Shown here: positions 52,447 through 61,256 of the stretch, piece after piece
Layout: the number at the start of each line of letters is the position of its first letter
How positions within the stretch are numbered: position 1 is the first letter of the stretch
NCBI RefSeq assembly: GCF_032050975.1
Contig: NZ_CP116967.1
Span: 4,089,001-4,153,000, forward strand
DNA length: 64,000 nt
Direction of reading: 5' to 3'
Source: Candidatus Nitrospira allomarina
Lineage (GTDB): Bacteria > Nitrospirota > Nitrospiria > Nitrospirales > UBA8639
Notes under the pieces: generated by a model
Seen by the model: the letters and a program-made list of their open reading frames with translations, nothing else
Database searches by the model: none
What the model was told of the DNA's origin: nothing
Made by a program: the position numbers and the translations under genes

Positions 52447-53385
52447 GTGCCCAACACCCTAGCCCACATCGGCGTGCAAGGCTTTCTGAATCAGGCCGTT
52501 AAACCGGGAATCGACCCTAAACTAGTGTGCCTGGGTTGCTTGCTTCCGGACATTCCATGGATTTTCCAAAGAGTCCTGCTGGGAATCATGCCGGGAGGCG
52601 ACCCTTATACCATTCGACTCTACTGTATCGCTCAAGCATCCTTATTCGTCACGTTGGTGTTATGCGGAGCCTTGGCCTTCCTTTCAAAAACGCCTAAACC
52701 CGTATTCATGATTCTAGGCGTCAACGTCCTCCTTCATCTCGTACTTGATGGCCTTCAAACCAAATGGGCCAATGGAGTTCATTTGTTTGCCCCTCTGTCA
52801 TGGGACTTATGGAATGTGGGGTTATTCTGGCCGGAAAGTCTTCCAACCTATATCATGACCGGGGGAGGCTTACTCTATATAGGATGGCAATGGCAAAAGG
52901 GAATATCACAGCCTCTCCCATTCTCGCCCTGGTCTCCTCTCAAAGTATCGATATCGGCGTCGTTACTCATCCTGTATTTCGCGCTGCCTTTGGTGATAAT
53001 TGAAGGACCTCGAAACGCCAATAACCATTTCGTTCTAACACTTGAAGAAACGGAGGCTCGTCCAGGGCGTCCTCTGGAATTGGATCGATCTTCCTATGAG
53101 AAGACCCCGACGGGCGATATGATTGGTCTATTCAATGGTGAAGAAATTAGAAGCACTCAAGAAATTCTAGATCACTCCGCTACTGTTTCGATTCGGGGAC
53201 GTTTTGTCACGCCCACCCAACTGGATGTTCTTGAATTTCACGAACACTACAGTTGGTTCCGTGATACTGGCAGTTACCTGGGTATCCTTCTTCTGTTAGG
53301 CATGTGGTTGGGAGCTTTCATCAAACAGGGCCTGCTCCACTCTTCAAGCAAGTCGGATCATCATTCTAGTTATCAGCAGGAATAA
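52447..53385 (+). CDS. Multi-pass membrane protein, DUF457/YdjM-like
   Basis: 312 residues from a GTG at 52447 after agaggaag. The N-terminus M-P-N-T-L-A-H-I-G, then C-L-L-P-D-I-P-W and L-L-H-L-V-L-D-G-L-Q, matches the His/Asp arrangement of the membrane-bound metal-dependent hydrolase-like family (DUF457/YdjM). About five membrane helices and an extracytoplasmic polar insert (200-275) are seen. The enzymatic activity of this family is unproven. It may share a transcript with the zinc-ribbon membrane protein upstream. Confidence 0.65.
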   Translation: MPNTLAHIGVQGFLNQAVKPGIDPKLVCLGCLLPDIPWIFQRVLLGIMPGGDPYTIRLYCIAQASLFVTLVLCGALAFLSKTPKPVFMILGVNVLLHLVLDGLQTKWANGVHLFAPLSWDLWNVGLFWPESLPTYIMTGGGLLYIGWQWQKGISQPLPFSPWSPLKVSISASLLILYFALPLVIIEGPRNANNHFVLTLEETEARPGRPLELDRSSYEKTPTGDMIGLFNGEEIRSTQEILDHSATVSIRGRFVTPTQLDVLEFHEHYSWFRDTGSYLGILLLLGMWLGAFIKQGLLHSSSKSDHHSSYQQE

Positions 53386-53415
53386 ACGACCAACCAGACT
53401 GATCCTGAAGGGCCA

Positions 53416-54741
53416 CTACTTCTCTTGCACGATATCAGGAGAGAGCACATCTATAGTGAGTTTGACAGGAAAGAGTGTGTAGGTGTCAGAGCGGTGTCGA
53501 ACTTCCTTTAGAAGCGTTTCGATGCGAGGCTCGACCATTTCTTCAAACGATTTCCCCCCATTTGTTTCCACGATGATCGGTTTTGAAAAATCTACAAGAT
53601 CTTGATTCAGAAACAGGGAATAGCGGCGAATACGATTGGTGCTTACCACGATCTTGTTGGGAGCTGTGACCTGAGCGTGTAATTTGGCATACACCTCTCC
53701 CGTGATAAATTCATCTCGGCTGTCAATCAGGTTTTCGGTAAAGGCGGCAATCTGATCCGTCATATCGATTCGCACCCACGAGAACGGTGTGAGGTGGGTG
53801 GCATCACGAACCAAAGAGACGGTCCGTGGCAATGGCTCTCGTTGTTGAGCATCAAACCACCTCATCAGTTCCGGCAAGGCCTGCTTGGGGAAAAAATGCC
53901 CTCCCGCATGGGGATGCGTCCAGGTATGCTCCTGGTACTGATATGCGATGCCACGGCGCTCCATCTCTTTCACCAAATCGCGACTCAACTGCACAGGCAT
54001 AACCTGATCCGCCGCGCCGTGAATGACATAGACGGGCGTATGAACTAAATTTTCAACGAAAGGAAACAACACATCATCAATACCACTGGCCATCGGCGCG
54101 ATTCCCGCAAAGCGATCCGCATGATGCATCCCGATAATCCAGGTTCCAATACCGCCATTAGACATGCCGGTGAGAAAAATTCGGTCCGGATCGATATGGT
54201 AGTCTTTCTGAACCTCCTGTAAGACCTTTAACACCAGATCCTCGCCGTATCTGGTCCACCATGACCCCATGGTCACCGAAGGACAGGCCAGAATATATTT
54301 TTCACCCAAACGTGGAATCCAGCGATCCAGGTAGGCTTCACCCGTGAACCCTGCCCCATGCAAACACAGTATGAATGCCATCGGCTGTTCAGGTGAATAG
54401 GAAGGAGGAACATACAAGGCATACTCAGTATCCACTCCCCTCACCCGGATAGAGCGATGCGGTTGGGCCCCAACCGGCTGAGCCTCATATAGGGTCGGCT
54501 GCTGAAGAATTTTTGAAATGGATTCAACATTGGCCTCAGGCATAAGTTGAATGTCGGCTAACAGCTTGTTGGCTTTTTCCGGAGAGTCTTCCTCCGCATA
54601 TTCTTTCACCAATGAGGACAAACTCCTGCCCGAAAACTCTAAGGCCTCGCTCTTTTCCATTTCCTTAGGGGAATGGGCCATAATGGGAAAAGCCATCAGA
54701 ACCACTATTAAGCCAGAAAGCAGGATAATTAAATTTCTCAT
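53416..54741 (-). CDS. Secreted alpha/beta hydrolase (esterase/depolymerase-like)
   Basis: 441 residues with a signal peptide (1-22). An alpha-helical N-terminal region leads to an alpha/beta hydrolase domain (about 95-300). The nucleophile is in G-M-S-N-G-G, the oxyanion region is L-C-L-H-G-A-G, the acid is probably in H-G-A-A-D-Q-V-M-P, and the His lies in T-W-T-H-P-H-A-G-G-H. This pattern is that of the Esterase-PHB depolymerase/prolyl oligopeptidase-like group. A C-terminal beta domain (about 310-435) of the kind often found after such esterases completes it. Substrate unknown. The gene has its own promoter region to the right. Confidence 0.8.
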   Translation of the reverse strand: MRNLIILLSGLIVVLMAFPIMAHSPKEMEKSEALEFSGRSLSSLVKEYAEEDSPEKANKLLADIQLMPEANVESISKILQQPTLYEAQPVGAQPHRSIRVRGVDTEYALYVPPSYSPEQPMAFILCLHGAGFTGEAYLDRWIPRLGEKYILACPSVTMGSWWTRYGEDLVLKVLQEVQKDYHIDPDRIFLTGMSNGGIGTWIIGMHHADRFAGIAPMASGIDDVLFPFVENLVHTPVYVIHGAADQVMPVQLSRDLVKEMERRGIAYQYQEHTWTHPHAGGHFFPKQALPELMRWFDAQQREPLPRTVSLVRDATHLTPFSWVRIDMTDQIAAFTENLIDSRDEFITGEVYAKLHAQVTAPNKIVVSTNRIRRYSLFLNQDLVDFSKPIIVETNGGKSFEEMVEPRIETLLKEVRHRSDTYTLFPVKLTIDVLSPDIVQEK

Positions 54742-55349
54742 GCCGTGTTATCCTAACAATTTTGAGAATGAACCCTTTCACATCACTGAAGGTTCAGTAC
54801 TTAATCTTCTCATATTTTGCGGGACATTCCTATGGGCTCAGTGCCACAGTCGGACGATAAAAATTCCTGAAAACTTCAAAAACTATGCGGGGTTTTCGGA
54901 GAAGATAGAGGAAGTGGAAAAATCGCTGAAATCGAAATAGACTTTTGGGGGATCATACGGGAATAATGGTTCGAGCCTTTCGAGGTTGCTCGCAGAACAA
55001 ACCCTTCGGTCAACCGCAGAGCAGACTCTAGAAAATTTTTGCACCTCTCCTTGTCATCTTGAGAGCAATGAAGGATCTGAGCCCAGCCCAAGCCGGCAAT
55101 GGGTTAGCTAGATGCTTCGCGCTGCTCAGCATGACAATTCAGTTGAGGATGTCTCCCACCTGGTTCTTGTCTTTCCCAGGCAATCAATGGACTTCGCCTG
55201 GATCCATCTGCTCTGATTAGTAAGCGCTGTAGGCCGTGGAACCCTATATTCTGCTGTTCCCCAATTTCCCCAGTACGATCTTCCTGAAATGCATTCAGAT
55301 GGACACCAGCGAGCGCCCGGCAGGGATGACAAACCAGAACGCGACGAAT
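54742..55349. other. Intergenic stretch with repeat element
   Basis: About 600 bases with no gene. The repeat at 55051-55136 is listed separately. The flanks have further scraps of similar hairpin-forming sequence up to about 55330 that I cannot define well. Confidence 0.45.
55051..55136. repeat. Imperfect palindromic element
   Basis: The left arm ttgtcatcttgagagcaatg (55051-55070) and the right arm cttcgcgctgctcagcatga (55114-55133) plus caa are imperfect reverse complements, folding an 86-base unit. The tgtcat...gaag and cttc...atgaca ends recall a common dispersed repeat class (TGTCATCCTGAG-type) in many bacterial genomes. Confidence 0.6.
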
Positions 55350-56144
55350 CTAATTCCTGGCGGCAATTTTTCGATAGGCCTCTTGCACCGCCTCCTTACC
55401 ATGAGTACGCTCCAACCGCCGCACGATAAAATGGCCACGTGCCATATTCTGAAAATGATCCATAAACAGCAAATTGATGGTGGCTCCCCCTGCGGCCCCC
55501 AACAACGGGATCGCCTGAGCGGCAGCTTTTTCTGATACTTGAATACTGTACCGTGAGGCAATTTCAGACAGAAACCGGACCAATGCCGGGGCGCCTGAAC
55601 TCGTTAACCCACGTTCAAGCAAATACTTGCCCGCTTCGGTCATCGCACCCGCTAACGCGGCCCTCACCGCAAAATATCCCGTTTCGGCCCCGTCATCCGC
55701 TTGACTGGTGCCTCCCATGGCAAAGACCTCCAAGCAGGCCAGCTTGCTCCCAGCCTCCATAATCGGTTCTCCCTCACTTCTCGCGATATCAGCGATAGAC
55801 CGCAACATCAGCGTCGTCGAGATCGGCAATTCGACGCTCAATGCCATGAGCCCCATGGCTCCCCCGATTGCACCACTGACGGTCGTCAATACCCGATGAG
55901 CCCCATTGGCAGATTGACCTCGATACCGTTCGTCTATACTGGAAACGGCCAGATCTAAGGCTTTATTCAGGGCCTTTTGCGTGGTCGTCAGGAGTTTGTT
56001 GGAAAATCCATCGGGCAGCATGGTGATGGCCCTTTCAACCGGCCCTCCGATGAGATTCGTGACTTTGGCAGCAAAGCTGGGGTTTTCTAAGAGATCTACT
56101 GCTAATGCTAAATCCTGCCCGTCGACGTGATTGAGAGTGGTCAT
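55350..56144 (-). CDS. EcsC-family protein
   Basis: 264-residue member of the EcsC protein family (PF12787 type). The body contains long Ala/Gly/Leu-rich, weakly hydrophobic helices, such as G-A-I-G-G-A-M-G-L-M-A-L and I-P-L-L-G-A-A-G-G-A-T-I-N. It also has the family sequence L-P-I-S-T-T-L-M-L-R-S-I-A-D-I-A-R and the C-terminal H-F-I-V-R-R-L-E-R-T-H-G. The function is unknown; some relatives sit near ABC transporters, but none is here. The ATG at 56144 is the natural start; upstream lies the end of ribD about 105 bases away on the same strand. Confidence 0.85.
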   Translation of the reverse strand: MTTLNHVDGQDLALAVDLLENPSFAAKVTNLIGGPVERAITMLPDGFSNKLLTTTQKALNKALDLAVSSIDERYRGQSANGAHRVLTTVSGAIGGAMGLMALSVELPISTTLMLRSIADIARSEGEPIMEAGSKLACLEVFAMGGTSQADDGAETGYFAVRAALAGAMTEAGKYLLERGLTSSGAPALVRFLSEIASRYSIQVSEKAAAQAIPLLGAAGGATINLLFMDHFQNMARGHFIVRRLERTHGKEAVQEAYRKIAARN

Positions 56145-56250
56145 GAGCGCGATCTCCCCGGTTTTTATGTGCAGAACACAATTGAAGTATTATATGTTAA
56201 TGGATACCAAACACCGTCAACCTGCCTGTTGTCGATGACTCAGCAGAGCC

Positions 56251-57381
56251 TCACTGTCGTGGCTCAATTCTTCCCGTGATGAGCCAATCCTTCCCGAGCT
56301 TTTTAAGTTGGCAATCAGCTAATGGCCAGGCCCGATCAAGCTTTTTCGGCGATTGCCCGCCGATGAGGCCGATGGCATCCTGTCCCCCGAGCAGCATTGG
56401 AGTCATATACAATCTTACCTGATTCACCAGTCCCTGTTGAAACGCAGCGGCATTTACCCTACTACCTCCTTCGATGAGCACCGAGGTGAGACCCTCTTTT
56501 CCTAAACGGGATAGACAGGCCTTCAAGGAAACTCGTCCCGCTTGCCCGGGCAACACCCACACCTGAATGCCCCGTTTTCTCAAGTGTGCGATTTTTTGGT
56601 GTGGAGCCTGTGTGGTCGTGCACAAAATGGTGGGCTGCTCACCCACCCATCTCAAAACCTTGGCATTGAAAGGAATGCGCAATCGGCTATCAAGGACGAC
56701 TCTTACCGGTTGCCGGCCCACCCGTCTGTTTGTCATCGTTGTCCCTCTGGCCGACAATTCAGGATTGTCGGCAATGACCGTTCCAACGCCAACCAGAATG
56801 GCATCCATCTGGTTACGCAAACGATGGACATCCTGACGTGCACGTTCCCCTGTGATCCACCGTGACTCACCGGTGGCCGTCGCGATTTTTCCATCCAAGG
56901 TCATTGCCCCTTTGAGAGTCACCAACGGGCGTCCGGTCGTGATCCAATAGGCATAGACCTCATTCAAATCCCGTGCAGCCTGCTCTAACACCCCAACCGA
57001 TACCGGAACATGGGCTTGCCGGAGTTGTTGAAGCCCGCGCCCATTGACCTGTGGATTGGGATCGACCATCGCCACGCATATTCGGGCTAAACCGGAATGA
57101 ATGAGGAGTGGGACACAGGGGGGCGTGCGCTTGTTGGTGTGACAACAGGGTTCTAACGTCACATAGAGAACAGCCCCTCGCGCTCGAGGGCCCGCTTGAT
57201 GGAGCGCTAAAATTTCTGCATGAGGTTCGCCGGACTGACGGTGATAGGCTTCTCCCACGATCTGCCCATTTTTGACAATCACCGCCCCTACCATGGGATT
57301 GGGACTTGTACGCCCTTTCCCCTTGGCGGCGAGGGAAAGGGCTCGCTTCATGTAGGTGTCATCTGATGGGACGGACGTCAC
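56251..57381 (-). CDS. ribD: Bifunctional riboflavin biosynthesis protein RibD
   Basis: Makes two riboflavin steps: deamination of 2,5-diamino-6-ribosylamino-pyrimidinone phosphate and NADPH reduction of the ribosyl group. The N-terminal cytidine-deaminase-like domain has G-E-P-H-A-E-I and P-C-C-H-x5-P-P-C, the zinc site. The reductase domain follows from about residue 150 with L-K-G-A-M-T-L-D-G-K-I-A and I-E-G-G-S-R-V-N. The length (376 aa) is normal. The start is a GTG at 57381 overlapping the TGA of the Lys-rich gene upstream in a GTGA arrangement. No other rib genes are visible. Confidence 0.95.
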   Translation of the reverse strand: MTSVPSDDTYMKRALSLAAKGKGRTSPNPMVGAVIVKNGQIVGEAYHRQSGEPHAEILALHQAGPRARGAVLYVTLEPCCHTNKRTPPCVPLLIHSGLARICVAMVDPNPQVNGRGLQQLRQAHVPVSVGVLEQAARDLNEVYAYWITTGRPLVTLKGAMTLDGKIATATGESRWITGERARQDVHRLRNQMDAILVGVGTVIADNPELSARGTTMTNRRVGRQPVRVVLDSRLRIPFNAKVLRWVGEQPTILCTTTQAPHQKIAHLRKRGIQVWVLPGQAGRVSLKACLSRLGKEGLTSVLIEGGSRVNAAAFQQGLVNQVRLYMTPMLLGGQDAIGLIGGQSPKKLDRAWPLADCQLKKLGKDWLITGRIEPRQ

Positions 57382-57683
57382 CGCCGTTTAGCAGCCGTAG
57401 TGCGTTTTTTACGGGGAGGAGACGAAGAAGCCATTTTCTTGGATGGACTCTTTTTACTCCTTGCCTTCGTCACGGCTTTCTTCTTCACTGCGCTCTTCGC
57501 TGCCGGCTTCTTTGCGGCTGGTTTCTTCCCGGCCACGACTTTCCTGCTCGTGACTTTTTTTCCGGTTGTTTTTGTGGAGGGTGCCTTTTTAGCCGTTTTT
57601 GGTGAGACCGGATTTGGCCGCCACCGTTCGGGGTGTACCGCTGTTACTCGACCTTGAGCGAGGCTGTCGTTGAGTCTCCTCAC
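57378..57683 (-). CDS. Histone-H1-like Lys/Ala-rich basic protein
   Basis: A frame rich in Lys, Ala, Pro, Ser and Thr (K-K-P-A-A-K-K-P-A-A-K-S-A-V-K-K-K) typical of bacterial H1-like or AlgP-like DNA-binding tails. It overlaps the last 95 bases of ppdK in another frame. The only ATG is far upstream (57737); a GTG at 57683 gives about 101 residues, and neither has a Shine-Dalgarno. Its stop overlaps the ribD GTG, a coupling that argues it is translated. Alternatively the repetitive tail belongs to a frameshifted C-terminal extension of ppdK. It is disordered and strongly basic, so nucleic-acid binding is likely if it is made. Confidence 0.55.
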   Translation of the reverse strand: MRRLNDSLAQGRVTAVHPERWRPNPVSPKTAKKAPSTKTTGKKVTSRKVVAGKKPAAKKPAAKSAVKKKAVTKARSKKSPSKKMASSSPPRKKRTTAAKRR

Positions 57684-60480
57684 GTTCGAGCACCGCCACG
57701 GCGGCTTGAGCCGCAGCGAGCCGTGCGATGGCGACACGATAAGGCGAACAGCTCACGTAATTCAGGCCTAATTCATGACAAAAGGCCACGGAACTTGGTT
57801 CACCCCCATGCTCTCCGCAGATTCCAAGTTTAATTAACGGCCGAGTCTTCCGCCCCTCCTGAATCGCCCATTTCATGAGAGCTCCAACCCCTTCTTGATC
57901 CAACACGGCAAAGGGATCGGCGTCCAAAATATTTTCGGCTTTTTTGTCGATCGTGGCCTTACACATCCGGCACACCATTTTTTTCCAATCCACGTTGGTT
58001 CGTTGGCAGACCGGACACCGATCCTGGCGATCCAGGTAAAACCCGATATAGGGTCCTGCGTCATCACGGGAAAACCCGAACGTCGTTTGCGTCAGATCAT
58101 TGGTTCCAAAGGAAAAGAATTCAGCATGTTCGGCGATTCGCCCAGCCGTCACCACCGCGCGAGGCAGCTCAATCATGGTGCCGATCAAGTAAGTCAACTT
58201 CATGCCATATTCGGCCATGGTCTTTTCCGCCACTTCTTGAATCAGTTCCTTTTGAGCTTTCATCTCTGACGGCATCCCCACCAACGGGATCATAATCTCC
58301 GGCACGATCTTCTTCCCCTCGCGCGCGACTTCACAGGCTGCTTCAAAGATTGCCTGAACCTGCATGCGTGTAATTTCCGGCATGGTTATCCCAAGCCGGC
58401 ATCCACGAAGACCCAGCATGGGATTATACTCATGCAACTCTTCGACTCGATCCAGGATTCGTTGTTTCTCCTGAATGACTTGAGGATCTCCATTGGTCAC
58501 TTCCAACTTTGCGATTTCAACCAGGAGATGTTCGCGTTTGGGCAAAAATTCATGGAGGGGTGGATCGAGTAACCGAATCGTGACCGGAAATCCCTTCATT
58601 TCCCGATAGAGTCCAATAAAGTCCTGGCGTTGAAGTGGTAACAGCTGCTCTAAATACAACTCCCGCTCTTCTCTGGAGGATGCCAGGATCATTTGCTGCA
58701 TGATGGGTACGCGGTCTTCGGCAAAAAACATATGTTCGGTCCGGCAGAGCCCGATCCCTTCGGCCCCGAATCCTCGTGCGATGTGCGCTTGTTCGGGAAT
58801 GTCCGCATTGGATCGAATCTTCAGCACTCTGAACGCATCGGCCCATTTCAAAATCGTCGAGAAATACTGATACTTTTCAGAATCTTTCTGATCCATTCTT
58901 CCCTGAATGACTTGGATCACTTCGGAATCCACCACGGGAATGTCTCCCGCATAAACCTGTCCGGTAAACCCGTTCAAAGAGAGAAAATCTCCTTCAGACA
59001 GAATCATGGATCCAAATTGCACCTTTCCGTTCGATAAAACTTCCACGGCATCACAGCCGGCTATACAGACTTTTCCCATTTGACGGGCCACCACAGCCGC
59101 ATGCGAGGTCATCCCGCCCTTGGCCGTCAGAAATCCTTCCGCTGCATGCATCCCATGAATATCATCAGGACTCGTCTCATGACGGACCAGAATGGTCCGT
59201 TCTCCCCTGGCTTTCATGGCCACAGCTTGATCCGGGGTGAGAGCAATACGGCCGGCCGCAGCTCCCGGACCCGCTGGGAGCCCTTTACCGACTGACTGAA
59301 ATTTCGCCTCATCACTGCTTTCGAAAATGGGGTACAGATATTGGGAAAGTTGTTCCGGGGCAACCCGCTTCACGGCTTCTCTCCGGTCGATGAGCCCCTG
59401 ACGAACCATATCTACGGCAATCCGAACCGCAGCAATACCCGTCCGTTTTCCAATCCGGGTTTGCAGCATATATAATTTTCCCTCTTGGATCGTGAATTCC
59501 AGATCGAGCATGTCCCGATAATGTTTTTCCAGGGTACGCTGGGTCTTAATGAGATCCTTATACGCCTCCGGCAACGTGTCCTGTAACGCGACGACCGGCA
59601 GGGGAGTTCGAATACCAGCCACGACATCTTCGCCCTGGGCATTCAACAGACACTCGCCAAAGAAAACCGGGACCCCGTTCGCAGGATTTCGGGTAAAGGC
59701 CACCCCCGTCCCGCTGGTATCGCCCATGTTGCCGAACACCATCGACTGGACATTGACGGCCGTTCCCCATTCATCGGGAATATCGTAGAGCCGGCGATAT
59801 GTGACGGCACGATCCCCAAACCAGGAATCAAACACCGCATCCACCGCCATCCGTAGTTGTTCGAATGGATCTTGCGGAAAATCTCGCGCGGTTTCGGTTT
59901 TGACCAATTCCTGATACTGCACTACTAACTGCGCCAAGGCGTCTTCAGTCAAATCGGTATCGTGCTTGACTCCTTGTGCTTGTTTCATCGCCTCCAGAGT
60001 GTGTTCAAAGCGCTCGCGGGGAATGCCCATCACCACGCTGCCGAACATCGTGATGAACCGCCGGTAGGCATCAACGGCAAACCGGTGATTGCCGGTTTTT
60101 TTGCCCAAACCCTGAACCGTCTGTTGGTTGAGGCCGAGATTCAATACCGTATCCATCATACCGGGCATCGACGCTCGTGCCCCTGACCGTACCGACACCA
60201 GCAACGGATTGTCCGGATCGCCGAGCCTGGCCTTCATAGTTTTTTCGACCTGCCGCAGGCCATTCAGCGCCTGATCCCACATCCCGGCGGGAAAGCGTTT
60301 TTTGGCATGAAAGTATTCCACACAGGCTTCAGTGGTAATCGTGAACCCGGAAGGAACAGAAATTTTCAGGTTGGTCATTTCAGCCAAACCCGACCCTTTC
60401 CCTCCTAAGAGTTCCTTCATGTTGCCGGATCCTTCGGCTTTGCCGCCGCCAAAGAAATAGACATATTTTTTGTGCCGCAT
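57589..60480 (-). CDS. ppdK: Pyruvate, phosphate dikinase
   Basis: Interconverts pyruvate + ATP + Pi and phosphoenolpyruvate + AMP + PPi, important in gluconeogenesis or carbon fixation in autotrophs. From the ATG at 60480 (aaaggagag eleven bases upstream) it has an N-terminal ATP-grasp domain with F-G-G-G-K-A-E-G and G-G-K-G-S-G-L-A-E-M-T, and the swivelling phosphohistidine domain with G-G-M-T-S-H-A-A-V-V-A-R. The C-terminal PEP/pyruvate TIM barrel follows with S-F-G-T-N-D-L-T-Q-T and the catalytic Cys in G-I-C-G-E-H-G-G. At 963 residues it exceeds the usual 880-900; about 35 extra residues form a Ser/Arg/Thr-rich tail overlapping the Lys-rich gene. Confidence 0.95.
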   Translation of the reverse strand: MRHKKYVYFFGGGKAEGSGNMKELLGGKGSGLAEMTNLKISVPSGFTITTEACVEYFHAKKRFPAGMWDQALNGLRQVEKTMKARLGDPDNPLLVSVRSGARASMPGMMDTVLNLGLNQQTVQGLGKKTGNHRFAVDAYRRFITMFGSVVMGIPRERFEHTLEAMKQAQGVKHDTDLTEDALAQLVVQYQELVKTETARDFPQDPFEQLRMAVDAVFDSWFGDRAVTYRRLYDIPDEWGTAVNVQSMVFGNMGDTSGTGVAFTRNPANGVPVFFGECLLNAQGEDVVAGIRTPLPVVALQDTLPEAYKDLIKTQRTLEKHYRDMLDLEFTIQEGKLYMLQTRIGKRTGIAAVRIAVDMVRQGLIDRREAVKRVAPEQLSQYLYPIFESSDEAKFQSVGKGLPAGPGAAAGRIALTPDQAVAMKARGERTILVRHETSPDDIHGMHAAEGFLTAKGGMTSHAAVVARQMGKVCIAGCDAVEVLSNGKVQFGSMILSEGDFLSLNGFTGQVYAGDIPVVDSEVIQVIQGRMDQKDSEKYQYFSTILKWADAFRVLKIRSNADIPEQAHIARGFGAEGIGLCRTEHMFFAEDRVPIMQQMILASSREERELYLEQLLPLQRQDFIGLYREMKGFPVTIRLLDPPLHEFLPKREHLLVEIAKLEVTNGDPQVIQEKQRILDRVEELHEYNPMLGLRGCRLGITMPEITRMQVQAIFEAACEVAREGKKIVPEIMIPLVGMPSEMKAQKELIQEVAEKTMAEYGMKLTYLIGTMIELPRAVVTAGRIAEHAEFFSFGTNDLTQTTFGFSRDDAGPYIGFYLDRQDRCPVCQRTNVDWKKMVCRMCKATIDKKAENILDADPFAVLDQEGVGALMKWAIQEGRKTRPLIKLGICGEHGGEPSSVAFCHELGLNYVSCSPYRVAIARLAAAQAAVAVLEREETQRQPRSRSSNSGTPRTVAAKSGLTKNG

Positions 60481-60701
60481 TTCTTCGCTCTCCTTTACCC
60501 GACCCATCGGCCCTTCGAAAAAAAAGACGTCGTCACAGGAGGAGACTGAATGTCTGACATTCTTCTCCCAACCATTCTCCCCGCTGAATGGAGACCCTCA
60601 CGGGCCACAGTCTTTTTTCTTAAAGATGCCTGAGACAGGCGTGGTGTTTGAATATGAATATATGAGCTGGCTGTCAGAACAAAGGTAGGATACACGAGCA
60701 T

Positions 60702-61187
60702 TCAGGTTGAATGATGATTTACAGATTGAAGACGGTCCTGATATTTGGCTATCAGCATCTGCTTGGTCCACATGCCGGAAATTATGACAACTATGGCAAA
60801 AATCATGAGCGCAATCAATCGGTAATTCTCGGCCGGGTTCCCGGAGACGTATAGGTTCCCATCCGGCCCCATAGCCAGGGTTTTTCCTTCCGGCAACTGA
60901 TGCGTTTCACCCGAGATATCGGAAAAATCAAGCCATTCGGAGCAGACCTTCACTAACCCATCCACGCCCACAACCTTTAACCAGGTGACCTGGACACAAT
61001 GCCCATTCACGGGATCGTAGAGTTCCGATTTTGATACGATTTTTTCTAAATCAACTCCGCTCACCCACAGACCTGCCAGGATTAAGGCATTGCAGCCGAT
61101 AATAAGGGCTACCGTGACGACCAAAGTGAACCGCTTCAGCCGTCTTGCAATCTCGGGGCTCTCTACACGGTCTGTCCCATCCCCCAT
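60702..61187 (-). CDS. Two-helix membrane protein of unknown function
   Basis: 161 residues with a cytosolic start, a membrane helix at about 21-43, a periplasmic domain of about 80 residues containing two Cys (G-H-C-V and K-V-C-S-E-W) that could form a disulfide, and a second helix at about 122-142 with a basic cytosolic end. No family recognised. It lies between glyS and ppdK on the same strand. The ATG at 61187 has no strong Shine-Dalgarno. Confidence 0.65.
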   Translation of the reverse strand: MGDGTDRVESPEIARRLKRFTLVVTVALIIGCNALILAGLWVSGVDLEKIVSKSELYDPVNGHCVQVTWLKVVGVDGLVKVCSEWLDFSDISGETHQLPEGKTLAMGPDGNLYVSGNPAENYRLIALMIFAIVVIISGMWTKQMLIAKYQDRLQSVNHHST

Positions 61188-61256
61188 CGGATGTTCCTTC
61201 CCATGACCGTCTCGCTTTCACAGTGGCGGCCAGGAATCTTCTTCGATCAATGACTG

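Noticed and set aside
54551-54940. 129-codon plus-strand frame
   Set aside because: Its first two-thirds are antisense to the esterase-like gene and the rest shows no family signal.
57306-57657. Plus-strand frames rich in Phe, Ala and Gly that look like membrane proteins
   Set aside because: They are antisense to the Lys/Ala-rich frame, whose AAG/GCC codons become CTT/GGC and mimic a hydrophobic protein.
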